Assembly: GCA_038247555.1 (NCBI GenBank)
Contig: JBBRUT010000074.1
Location: forward strand, 1 to 15,948
Length of the DNA stretch: 15,948 nucleotides
DNA from: JAHBXL01 sp038247555
Lineage (GTDB): Bacteria > Planctomycetota > Phycisphaerae > Phycisphaerales > UBA1924
Reading direction: 5' to 3'
Part shown: one piece after another, positions 1 to 8,229 of the stretch
Layout of the letters: each line of letters begins with the position of its first letter
How positions within the stretch are numbered: position 1 is the first letter of the stretch
The notes under the pieces: generated by a model
What the model saw: the letters and a program-made list of their open reading frames with translations, nothing else
What the model was told of the DNA's origin: nothing
Databases searched by the model: none
Program-made: the position numbers and the translations under genes

Positions 1-257
1 CGCACGTGATCGCCGAACCCTGTATTGGAACCAAGGACACCTCCTGCGTGGAGGTCTGCCCGGTGGACTGCATCCACCCGACCAAGAACGAGCAGAAGTT
101 CGGCACGGTCGAACAGATCTATATTGATCCGGACACCTGCATCGACTGCGGCCTGTGCGTGGACGAGTGCCCCGTGAAAGCGATCTTCCCCGAGGAGGAC
201 CTGCCCGCGGAGTGGAAGAAGTACGTGCAGGTGAATCTGGACTTCTTCAAGAAATAG
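1..257 (+). CDS. fdxA: 7Fe ferredoxin ([3Fe-4S][4Fe-4S]), 5' end cut by window
   Basis: Small soluble electron carrier. Numbering from the first in-window GTG (position 6), the cysteines are C6-x7-C14-x3-C18-P, C22, then C45-x2-C48-x2-C51-x3-C55-P. This is the Azotobacter FdI pattern, in which the first motif lacks the middle cysteine of a CxxCxxC set and so holds a 3Fe-4S cluster, while C18 with C45/C48/C51 holds a 4Fe-4S cluster. The codons before the GTG read (A)-H-V, and family members begin M-A-x-V-I-A-E-P, so the true start lies just outside the window and the GTG is internal. The C-terminus is short, without the long tail of Azotobacter FdI. A hairpin terminator follows 15 bp after the stop. 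Proximity to suf genes fits an Fe-S role, but the electron partner is unknown. Confidence 0.88.
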   Translation, partial: HVIAEPCIGTKDTSCVEVCPVDCIHPTKNEQKFGTVEQIYIDPDTCIDCGLCVDECPVKAIFPEEDLPAEWKKYVQVNLDFFKK

Positions 258-272
258 ATTGGCTCTGGGTAC

Positions 273-298
273 CGCCACGCTCCGCGTGGCGTCTTTGT
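273..298 (+). terminator. Intrinsic terminator after the ferredoxin gene
   Basis: An 8-bp perfect inverted repeat (CGCCACGC at 273-280, GCGTGGCG at 284-291) with a 3-nt loop is followed by TCTTTGT. It starts 15 bp past the ferredoxin stop codon and separates that gene from the convergent regulator gene. Confidence 0.7.
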
Positions 299-444
299 CC
301 GTCGTGGTGCGCGGCAGCGGTCCCTTTGGCTGCGGCTTGCCCTTGAGCGAATCCGGGCCGAAGACGACGATCTCTTTTTTCAGATCGCCGAACTGGATCT
401 CGCGGCTGACGATGCCGCGTTCAAATCGATAAAGAGCCTCCGGC
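299..444 (-). pseudogene. Possible decayed coding remnant between fdxA and the regulator
   Basis: The minus strand of this gap reads open in the frame containing E-A-L-Y-R-F-E-R-G-I-V-S-R-E-I and then I-V-V-F-G-P-D-S-L. Its third codon positions are strongly G/C-rich, as in the neighbouring genes. No ATG, GTG or TTG start was seen for it, it enters from inside the 3' end of the regulator gene in another frame, and it runs without a stop through the ferredoxin terminator. I do not recognise a family. A 6-bp inverted repeat (CGATCT/AGATCG, 368-387) with six T in its loop also lies here. It may be a gene fragment or chance. Confidence 0.25.
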
Positions 445-876
445 TCAAACCGCCGGCCGTGAGCGCGCGATGATCTGGATATTCAGCCCCTCGATCTCCA
501 CGCCCAGACGCCGCGTCAACTGCCTGAGCAGTGGCCGCGGAATCGACCCGATCAGTCGCTGTCCAAGATCATCCGGGACGTCCTTGATCTGGCCCGTATC
601 CGCAAAGCGGATATGCACATGCGGGCTCATGTCCGCGTCGTAGCGGCACGATCCGCCCGGCGTCGGGAGCCGCCGCGCCAGCCCGACGCGGCAGAACGTG
701 TCCAATATGCTGTACACCGTCGTCAGGCACAGGCTGTCGGCTTGCGCCCGGGCAATGTCAAAGAGTTCGTCGGCCGTCGGGTGGCTCTTGGTCGAACGAA
801 GCGCGCCGTACACCGCCAGGCGCTGAACCGTGCATTTGAGCCTATGGCTCGCCAAGAGATCGCGCGTCGAGTTCAA
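445..876 (-). CDS. Fur/PerR-superfamily metal-dependent repressor lacking the structural zinc site
   Basis: A 143-aa winged-helix regulator, normal length for Fur. The DNA-binding domain runs to about residue 80, with H-P-T-A-D-E-L (32-38) and the recognition-helix region L-T-T-V-Y-S (51-56). The dimerisation/metal domain follows. Aligned to Bacillus PerR with a constant offset of 5, all five regulatory-site ligands are present: H32, D80, H86, H88 and D99. The usual CxxC after HxH is replaced by F91-x-x-T94, and there is no C-terminal CxxC, so the Cys4 zinc site is missing. The start is TTG, supported by GGAGG about 8 nt upstream. It is divergent from sufB, so it probably controls the suf operon in response to iron or peroxide. 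Irr-type proteins also deviate at CxxC, and family-level assignment within Fur is open. Confidence 0.85.
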   Translation of the reverse strand: MNSTRDLLASHRLKCTVQRLAVYGALRSTKSHPTADELFDIARAQADSLCLTTVYSILDTFCRVGLARRLPTPGGSCRYDADMSPHVHIRFADTGQIKDVPDDLGQRLIGSIPRPLLRQLTRRLGVEIEGLNIQIIARSRPAV

Positions 877-911
877 CCCAAACCCTCCGTGGCGGGCGGT
901 ACGAGCCGCCG

Positions 912-932
912 TGATGCTGTTCTTGCATCATA
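912..932 (-). promoter_or_regulatory. Promoter -10 and candidate autoregulatory operator of the Fur-like gene
   Basis: On the minus strand TATGAT (932-927) matches the -10 consensus in 5 of 6 positions. A perfect inverted repeat TGATGC-N7-GCATCA (912-930) begins inside this hexamer and covers the expected transcription start, about 40 nt before the TTG. No clear -35 is visible. Placement suggests autorepression, but the motif is not a recognisable classical Fur box. Confidence 0.45.
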
Positions 933-1129
933 GCGCGGGGTTCCAGAGCCTTCCATCGCCAGTCCGCGCCGCTTTCGCCGAGCCTCGACTGATCCGGCAG
1001 CAATACATGCGGCAGCGTGGAGTCAGCCTCAACTTCCCGCCAGAATCACCGATCCGATCCGCGACGGACCCGAGTTCCCGCCCTCGGCTTGAACCGGCCC
1101 GAGGGTCGGCATGAAGTTCCCGTACGGGC

Positions 1130-1157
1130 TGGACAATGGCTAGTTGAGAACTAGAAT
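1130..1157 (+). promoter_or_regulatory. sufB promoter with overlapping palindromic operator
   Basis: TGGACA (1130-1135), a 16-bp spacer and TAGAAT (1152-1157) each match sigma-70 consensus at 5 of 6 positions. The perfect palindrome CTAGTT-GAG-AACTAG (1140-1154) fills the spacer and enters the -10, a classic repressor position. The expected start near 1164 gives a leader of about 60 nt. The likely ligand is the divergent Fur-like protein, an inference from position only. Confidence 0.6.
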
Positions 1158-1222
1158 CATTCCGGATTGGGAGGATCACATCGTCGATTCTCAGAGACTC
1201 TTCTGAAAGGAGTAACGCGAAG

Positions 1223-2677
<1,455 letters not shown>

Positions 2678-2740
2678 CACGGACATCGACCACCAAGACA
2701 CGGCGCACCCGCGGCCGGATCGAATATAAGGAACGAATAG

Positions 2741-3514
<774 letters not shown>

Positions 3515-3528
3515 AGGATGAGGAAGCG

Positions 3529-4881
3529 ATGACAACCATGACAACCATGCCCGAGATGAGCGCGACCGACCTGCTCGCCACGGACTTCGAGCGACTCAAC
3601 GGCGTAGCGCGGGCTTCTCTGACGACCCTCCGCCGCGCCGCCTTCGACCGCTTCGGCCAACTGGGCTATCCAACCACGCGCCACGAGCAATGGAAGTACA
3701 CCTCGGTCAAGCCGATCGCGGAGGCCGCCTTGCGTCTGGCGGATGCGCCGCTCACGCCGCCGCACCAGCGCGAACTGGCCGAGTACGTCTTCAGCGACGA
3801 CGAGCACCGGCTGGTCTTCGTCAACGGCCGATTCGATCCTGCGCTCTCCGCCGGCGCCGCCCCGCTCCCCTTACCCCGAGGCGTGCATCTCGACAGCCTC
3901 GCCAACGCGCCGCCCGGGAACGCGGCAACGATCCAGTCGCACCTCGCCCGGCACGCCGGCTACGACGACGCGGCGTTCGTCGCGCTCAACACGGCGTTCC
4001 TCCATGACGGGGCGTTCATCCGCATCGAGCGCGGCGTCGTGGTCGAGAAGCCGATCCACCTGCTGTTCATCACCCGGCCGGGCCACGCGCCGGGGGTCGT
4101 CCATCCGCGCGTCCTCATCATCGTCGAGGATAACGCCAGCGCAACCGTCATCGAGACCTACGCCGGGCCGGACGGCTCGAAATACTTTACCAACGCCGTC
4201 ACGGAGGTGGTGGTGGGCGAAAAGTCTTCGATCGATCACTACCGCATCGGGCGCGAGGGCGACGGCGCGTTCCATATCAGCCGGCTCAACTTGCACCAGT
4301 CCCGCTCGAGCAACGTGACCTCGCACTTCGCCACGCTCGGCGGGGCGATGGTCCGCAACGAGATCAACGCCGTGATTGACGCCGAGGGCTGCAACTGCGA
4401 TCTCTACGGCGTGTACGCGGCCTCGGGCACGCAGCATGTGGACAACCACCTGCGCGTTGATCATCTCAAGCCCCACTGCAACAGCCGCGAGTTGTTCAAG
4501 GGCATCCTTGACCGGCACGCGACGGGCGTGTTTCGCGGGCGCATCTTCGTTGCCCCAGGCGCGCAGAAGACCGATGCCAAGCAGACGAGCCGGAGCCTGC
4601 TGCTCTCCGACACCGCGCGTGCTCGCAGCGCGCCGCAGCTCGAGATCTTTGCCGACGACGTGAAATGCACGCACGGCGCGACGATCGGGCAGCTTGATGA
4701 GGATGCCATGTTCTACATGCAGGCCAGGGGCATCTCCCAGGGCGACGCCCGCAACATGCTGATCTTCGCCTTCGCCAACGAGGCCCTGGCGGAAGTCCGC
4801 CACCAGCCCATCCGCACCAAGCTTGAGGCGCTGCTTTGGCAGCGTCTGCCCCACGGCTCGCTGGACCGAGGTCCAGGATGA
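3529..4881 (+). CDS. sufD: Fe-S assembly protein SufD
   Basis: 450 aa SufD, the SufB paralogue that pairs with SufB and one SufC in the scaffold complex and is needed for iron entry. The beta-helix core covers roughly 130-400. K-C-T-H-G-A-T places C380 and H382 at the positions of E. coli SufD C358 and H360, the latter implicated in cluster formation. The conserved tail F-Y-M-Q-A-R-G-I is present. The N-terminus is encoded by a direct repeat of ATGACAACC giving three in-frame ATG codons (3529, 3538, 3547). The first is chosen because GAGGA (3520-3524) lies just upstream. The stop overlaps the sufS start as ATGA, suggesting translational coupling. Confidence 0.95.
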   Translation: MTTMTTMPEMSATDLLATDFERLNGVARASLTTLRRAAFDRFGQLGYPTTRHEQWKYTSVKPIAEAALRLADAPLTPPHQRELAEYVFSDDEHRLVFVNGRFDPALSAGAAPLPLPRGVHLDSLANAPPGNAATIQSHLARHAGYDDAAFVALNTAFLHDGAFIRIERGVVVEKPIHLLFITRPGHAPGVVHPRVLIIVEDNASATVIETYAGPDGSKYFTNAVTEVVVGEKSSIDHYRIGREGDGAFHISRLNLHQSRSSNVTSHFATLGGAMVRNEINAVIDAEGCNCDLYGVYAASGTQHVDNHLRVDHLKPHCNSRELFKGILDRHATGVFRGRIFVAPGAQKTDAKQTSRSLLLSDTARARSAPQLEIFADDVKCTHGATIGQLDEDAMFYMQARGISQGDARNMLIFAFANEALAEVRHQPIRTKLEALLWQRLPHGSLDRGPG

Positions 4882-6155
4882 ACTCCGCACCCCGCGCCAT
4901 CACCACGCCCCACCACTCGACCAACAACGGGGCGTTCGACGCCGAGCGCGTCCGGGGTGATTTCCCCATCTTGCGGCAGAAGGTCAATGGCCGGCCGCTG
5001 GTCTATCTCGACAACGCCGCGACCTCGCAGAAGCCGCGGGCGGTGCTCGACGCGATGCAGCATTACTACGCCGCCGACAACGCCAACATCCACCGCGGCG
5101 TACACACCCTGAGCGTCCGCGCCACCGATGCCTACGAGGGCGCCCGCGCCAAAGTGCAGCAGTTCCTCGGGGCACAGCGGCCCGAGGAGATCGTCTTTGT
5201 CCGCAGCGCCACCGAGGCGGTGAACCTCGTCGCTAACACCTGGGGCCGCACCAATCTCAGGCCCGGCGACGAGGTGCTCATCACCGTGATGGAGCACCAC
5301 TCCAACATCGTCCCCTGGCAGATGCTCTGCGCCCAGACCGGGGCCGTGCTCAAGGTTGCCCCGATCAACGACGACGGCGAGTTATTGCTCGACGAGTTCG
5401 AGACGCTGCTCAAGTGCGGGAAGACCCGCATCGTCGCCGCGGCCCACGTCTCCAACGCCCTGGGCACGATCAATCCCGCGCAAGAGATGGTCCGGCTGGC
5501 GCACCAGGGCGGCGCCATCATCATGCTCGACGGCGCCCAGGCCGCGCCCCACATGGCCGTGGATGTCCGCGCGCTCGGCTGCGACTTCTACGCCGTTTCC
5601 GGCCACAAGATGTGCGGCCCCACCGGCATCGGCGCGCTCTATGGCCGCTACGACCTCCTGAACGCCATGCCCCCGTACCAGGGCGGCGGAGACATGATCC
5701 TCTCCGTCACCTTCGAGAAGACCACCTACAACCACGTCCCCTACAAGTTCGAGGCCGGCACCCCGAATGTCGCCGGCACAATCGGCCTGGGCGCGGCGGT
5801 CGACTATCTGCGCTCCATCGGCATGAGCACCATCGCCGCCTGGGAGCACGAGCTGCTCGACTACGGCACCCGCGTGCTACGCGACATCCCGGGCGTGCGG
5901 CTCATCGGCACCGCCAAAGACAAGGCGGCGGTGCTCTCCTTCCTCGTCGGCGACATCCACCCGCACGACGTCGGCACCATCCTGGACCAGCAGGGCATCG
6001 CCATCCGCACCGGCCACCACTGCGCCCAGCCGGTGATGGATCGCTTCGGCATCGCCGCGACCGCGCGGGCCTCACTCGCCTTTTACAATACCAAGCAGGA
6101 GATCGATGCCCTGGCGGCGGGCATCCGCAAGGCCATCGAGGTGTTCGGCCCATGA
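4878..6155 (+). CDS. sufS: Cysteine desulfurase SufS (type II)
   Basis: 425 aa PLP enzyme that removes sulfur from L-cysteine as an enzyme persulfide. The PLP lysine is K244 in V-S-G-H-K, the active-site cysteine is C382 in R-T-G-H-H-C-A-Q-P, and the substrate-binding arginine sits in the same motif. The short loop around C382 is the group II form, which needs a sulfur acceptor, here SufU from the next gene. An upstream in-frame ATG at 4836 lies 45 bp inside sufD. I prefer 4878 because it forms the ATGA overlap with the sufD stop. The N-terminal tail before the core is slightly longer than in E. coli SufS. The stop again overlaps the next gene as ATGA. Confidence 0.95.
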   Translation: MNSAPRAITTPHHSTNNGAFDAERVRGDFPILRQKVNGRPLVYLDNAATSQKPRAVLDAMQHYYAADNANIHRGVHTLSVRATDAYEGARAKVQQFLGAQRPEEIVFVRSATEAVNLVANTWGRTNLRPGDEVLITVMEHHSNIVPWQMLCAQTGAVLKVAPINDDGELLLDEFETLLKCGKTRIVAAAHVSNALGTINPAQEMVRLAHQGGAIIMLDGAQAAPHMAVDVRALGCDFYAVSGHKMCGPTGIGALYGRYDLLNAMPPYQGGGDMILSVTFEKTTYNHVPYKFEAGTPNVAGTIGLGAAVDYLRSIGMSTIAAWEHELLDYGTRVLRDIPGVRLIGTAKDKAAVLSFLVGDIHPHDVGTILDQQGIAIRTGHHCAQPVMDRFGIAATARASLAFYNTKQEIDALAAGIRKAIEVFGP

Positions 6156-6604
6156 CCAACCTTCAAGACCTCTACCAGGACCTCATCCTCGACCACAACA
6201 AGCGGCCGCGCAACCGCGGCACGATCGATCACCCCGCTCTGCACGCCCAGGGTTTCAATCCCCTGTGCGGAGACCGCGTCGATATCTTCCTGACGGTCGA
6301 GGGCGGCGTGATCCGCGATGTGCGCTTCGACGGCAAGGGCTGCGCCATCTCCACCGCCTCCGCCTCGATCATGACCGATGCCGTCAAAGGCAGGACCATC
6401 GAACAGGCCCGGGCCTTGTTCGAGCAGTTCCACGACCTGCTCACGCTGAGCAGCGACGCCCCGATCGACGCCCAGGCCCTGGGCAAGCTCGCGGCCTTCT
6501 CCGGCGTTCGCCAGTACCCAGCCCGCGTCAAGTGCGCCACGCTCGCCTGGCACACGCTCAACGCGGCCCTGAAGAACCAAGCCCAGACCATCTCGACGGA
6601 GTGA
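6152..6604 (+). CDS. sufU: Zinc-dependent sulfurtransferase SufU
   Basis: 150 aa, IscU-fold. It accepts persulfide sulfur from SufS. Zinc ligands C39, D41 (C-G-D), C64 (G-K-G-C) and C128 (V-K-C-A-T-L-A-W) are all present. The longer segment between C64 and C128, with a Q-A-R-A-L-F-E-Q-F helix, is the insertion that separates SufU from scaffold IscU proteins. The start is the ATG overlapping the sufS stop (ATGA). The gene order BCDSU lacks sufE and sufA, as expected where SufU replaces SufE. Confidence 0.93.
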   Translation: MTNLQDLYQDLILDHNKRPRNRGTIDHPALHAQGFNPLCGDRVDIFLTVEGGVIRDVRFDGKGCAISTASASIMTDAVKGRTIEQARALFEQFHDLLTLSSDAPIDAQALGKLAAFSGVRQYPARVKCATLAWHTLNAALKNQAQTISTE

Positions 6605-6611
6605 ATACCAC

Positions 6612-6992
6612 ATGAGCCTGCACGACGATGCCATCAAAGCCCTGCGAACGGTCCACGACCCGGAGATCCCTATCAACATCTACGACCTGGGCCTGATCTA
6701 CCAGCTGCGCATCGACGAGGCGGGCATGGCCCACGTGAAGATGACGCTCACGTCGCCGGCCTGCCCGGTCGCCGAGCTGATCCCGCAGCAGGTGGCGGCG
6801 GCGTTGAAGGCCGTGCCGGGTATCCAGGGCGCGACCGTGGAGTTGGTCTGGGAACCGGCCTGGACCGCCGACTTGATGTCCGAGGCGGCCAAACTGGAGA
6901 TGGAGTTCACCGGCCACAGCGGCCCGGCGCACTTGCACAAGAATAAGTTTTCGTCCGTGACCCTCGGCCGCAAGTCGCTCAAGCGCCCCTGA
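6612..6992 (+). CDS. sufT: Fe-S maturation factor SufT (MIP18/DUF59)
   Basis: 126 aa single-domain MIP18 family protein. H-D-P-E-I-P-I-N-I-Y-D-L-G-L-I-Y (15-30) is the family signature, and C51 in L-T-S-P-A-C-P is the conserved cysteine. SufT homologues aid maturation of Fe-S proteins under high demand; the exact biochemistry is unsettled. It follows sufU by 7 bp, with GGAG about 10 nt upstream overlapping the sufU stop. Position as the sixth suf gene supports the name. Confidence 0.9.
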   Translation: MSLHDDAIKALRTVHDPEIPINIYDLGLIYQLRIDEAGMAHVKMTLTSPACPVAELIPQQVAAALKAVPGIQGATVELVWEPAWTADLMSEAAKLEMEFTGHSGPAHLHKNKFSSVTLGRKSLKRP

Positions 6993-7008
6993 CCCCCCAG
7001 TTTACCCG

Positions 7009-7030
7009 CCGTGGCGAAGACTCGCCGTGG
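7009..7030 (+). other. Hairpin between sufT and the Rieske gene
   Basis: CCGTGGCGA and TCGCCGTGG form a 9-bp stem including two G-U pairs with an AGAC loop. There is no T-tract, so it is at most a weak attenuator or a 3'-end stabilising structure for the upstream suf message. Confidence 0.4.
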
Positions 7031-7090
7031 TGAGGCGGGCCCCACTCGCCCCCGTCCGCCCGATCGTGAACCCTTTGCATGGAGCCATCG

Positions 7091-7399
7091 ATGGGCGAGT
7101 TCGTCAAGGTCGCCAGGTTGTCGCAGATTCCCGAGCGGACAGCCAGGAGCGTTGAGGTCCGCGGCACCCGGATCGCCCTGTTCAACCTCGACGGCGAGAT
7201 CTTCGCCATCGCCGACACCTGCACGCACGCGGAGGCGTCGCTGTCGGAGGGCTCTATCTCTGGCGAGGAGATCGTCTGCCCGCTGCATTACGCGACCTTC
7301 CACATCAAGACCGGCCTATGTACCGGCCCTCCGGCCGATGACGACGTGCGCTCCTACACCGTCCGCGTCAGCGGCAACGACGTCGAGATTGAAATATGA
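7091..7399 (+). CDS. Rieske [2Fe-2S] ferredoxin, soluble type
   Basis: 102 aa from the chosen start. Rieske ligands are C44-T-H46 and C63-P-L-H66, separated by 16 residues, followed by F-H-I-K-T-G and P-P-A, as in ferredoxin components of non-heme oxygenases and the NirD-like family. No signal peptide or membrane anchor is seen, so it is cytoplasmic. An in-frame ATG at 7079 exists, but GGAG (7081-7084) lies 6 nt before the ATG at 7091, which favours the shorter form. It follows sufT by about 100 bp in the same direction and probably ends the suf transcript. No oxygenase or reductase partner is in the window, so it may be a client or electron donor for Fe-S assembly. Confidence 0.85.
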   Translation: MGEFVKVARLSQIPERTARSVEVRGTRIALFNLDGEIFAIADTCTHAEASLSEGSISGEEIVCPLHYATFHIKTGLCTGPPADDDVRSYTVRVSGNDVEIEI

Positions 7400-7401
7400 G
7401 C

Positions 7402-7510
7402 CGCCGGCGCGCCGCGTCACGGCTGCCACAACTCCCACGACGCCCCGCGCAAGAATGCTCGCGATCTCCGCGTCGCGTTCCCCGGTCGTCATGGTTTCAG
7501 GGTTGCGGGA
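7402..7510 (-). pseudogene. Possible relic of a short ORF
   Basis: The minus-strand frame reads T-M-T-T-G-E-R-D-A-E-I-A-S-I-L-A-R-G-V. From memory, this charged-helix pattern resembles short ORFs found beside recombinases or insertion elements. It then runs into the antisense of the Rieske gene. No gene-like extension on either side is visible. It could equally be chance. Confidence 0.2.
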
Positions 7511-7854
7511 TGTGTCCACGCGAAGGGCTCCAGCGCGGCGTTGCGCGTCATCCACATTGCCGTCTCTGGTTCCCTATGCCCGCGTGATTCGATGTGCGCG
7601 CGGCGTGAACCAACGCGAGGAGTTGGAACACGGTCAGGCTCGCGCCAGAACCATAACCATGGACCGTCGCGCTCGCTTCACCGCCGAGACGACCCCTTCA
7701 CCCCCGCTCGGGTCCCCGAGAGACCGTGAGAGACTTTGGCCTCAAAGCGGGCCAATGGGGGCGTGGGGCCATGCTCACCGGTTATGGCCGTGGGCAGATT
7801 AGAGACCTTGCCCGATCCGCGCCCGCCTCGCAAACCTTGCCAATCCCGGGCCAG

Positions 7855-7891
7855 AAAGCGAAAACGCCACCGAGGGTCTCTCGATGGCGTT
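7855..7891 (-). terminator. Minus-strand intrinsic terminator, second of a tandem pair
   Basis: AACGCCA (7863-7869) pairs with TGGCGTT (7885-7891). After one mismatch, CGAG (7871-7874) pairs with CTCG (7880-7883) around a 5-nt loop. On the minus strand the stem runs into TTTTCGCTTTCT. It directly follows the first hairpin, giving a double stop. Confidence 0.5.
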
Positions 7892-7892
7892 C

Positions 7893-7931
7893 GCTGAAAA
7901 CCAAAGGGCCGGCTGCTTTCGCAACCGGCCC
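7893..7931 (-). terminator. Minus-strand intrinsic terminator, first of a tandem pair
   Basis: Read on the minus strand: GGGCCGG, one mismatch, TGC/GCA closing a GAAA tetraloop, then CCGGCCC and TTTGGTTTT. Stem arms are 7906-7916 and 7921-7931. The T-rich tail points to termination of transcription coming from the right. The nearest minus-strand gene upstream is the secreted hydrolase, ending about 300 bp away. Confidence 0.55.
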
Positions 7932-8229
7932 GGTAATAGTGGACGCGTAGTGGCGTTCCGCCGTGCCCGAGAGACCCGCGTAGACATGCCCGGTGCTCGC
8001 CGTGTCTGGGAGGCTGGAAAAGCCCTTTTTGACATCTGTTACGAGAGACCGAGACGTGGCGAGCCGAGTCTTGCGTGCTGTCGGAGGTCTGAAATCAAAT
8101 CCTTGTCGGTCGCGCGCAAGCCGACTAGGAAATGCATACGAGCATGTAGCCGAAGTCGCGCGTCCGAGGGACGTCGCCAGCCCCATCAGCCAATGGAGTG
8201 GTTTTCATCGGCTTCGTTCATGACCGTTC

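Larger units (their letters stand above)
877..1222. promoter_or_regulatory. Divergent control region between the Fur-like gene and sufB
   Basis: 346 bp with no convincing gene. It holds the regulator promoter and palindrome near 912-932, a 7-bp inverted repeat (CCCTCGG 1081-1087 / CCGAGGG 1099-1105), a perfect 10-bp palindrome CCCGTACGGG (1119-1128), the sufB promoter with a 15-bp palindrome (1130-1157), and the sufB ribosome site AAAGGAG (1206-1212), 10 nt before the ATG. Confidence 0.65.
7400..8229. other. 830-bp stretch without a convincing gene
   Basis: Short open frames here have poor codon structure and no ribosome sites. I see two strong hairpins arranged as minus-strand terminators (7855-7931), four copies of CGAGAGACC (7717, 7875 inverted, 7968, 8042), a 6-bp inverted repeat TTGGCC/GGCCAA (7736-7755), and at its left end a possible relic of a small minus-strand ORF (about 7402-7510). 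It looks like decayed or accessory spacer DNA. Confidence 0.6.

Noticed and set aside
5414..6151. Long upstream extension of the sufU frame
   Set aside because: This part is the out-of-frame shadow of sufS (R/H/P-rich). Homology starts at ATG 6152.
7396..7587. Small ORF overlapping the Rieske stop as ATGA
   Set aside because: Arginine- and serine-rich with no codon bias, ribosome site or recognisable motif. The overlap alone is not enough.
7782..8186. 134-aa minus-strand ORF in the gene-poor stretch
   Set aside because: It would be translated straight through both terminator-like hairpins, with low-complexity composition and no ribosome site.
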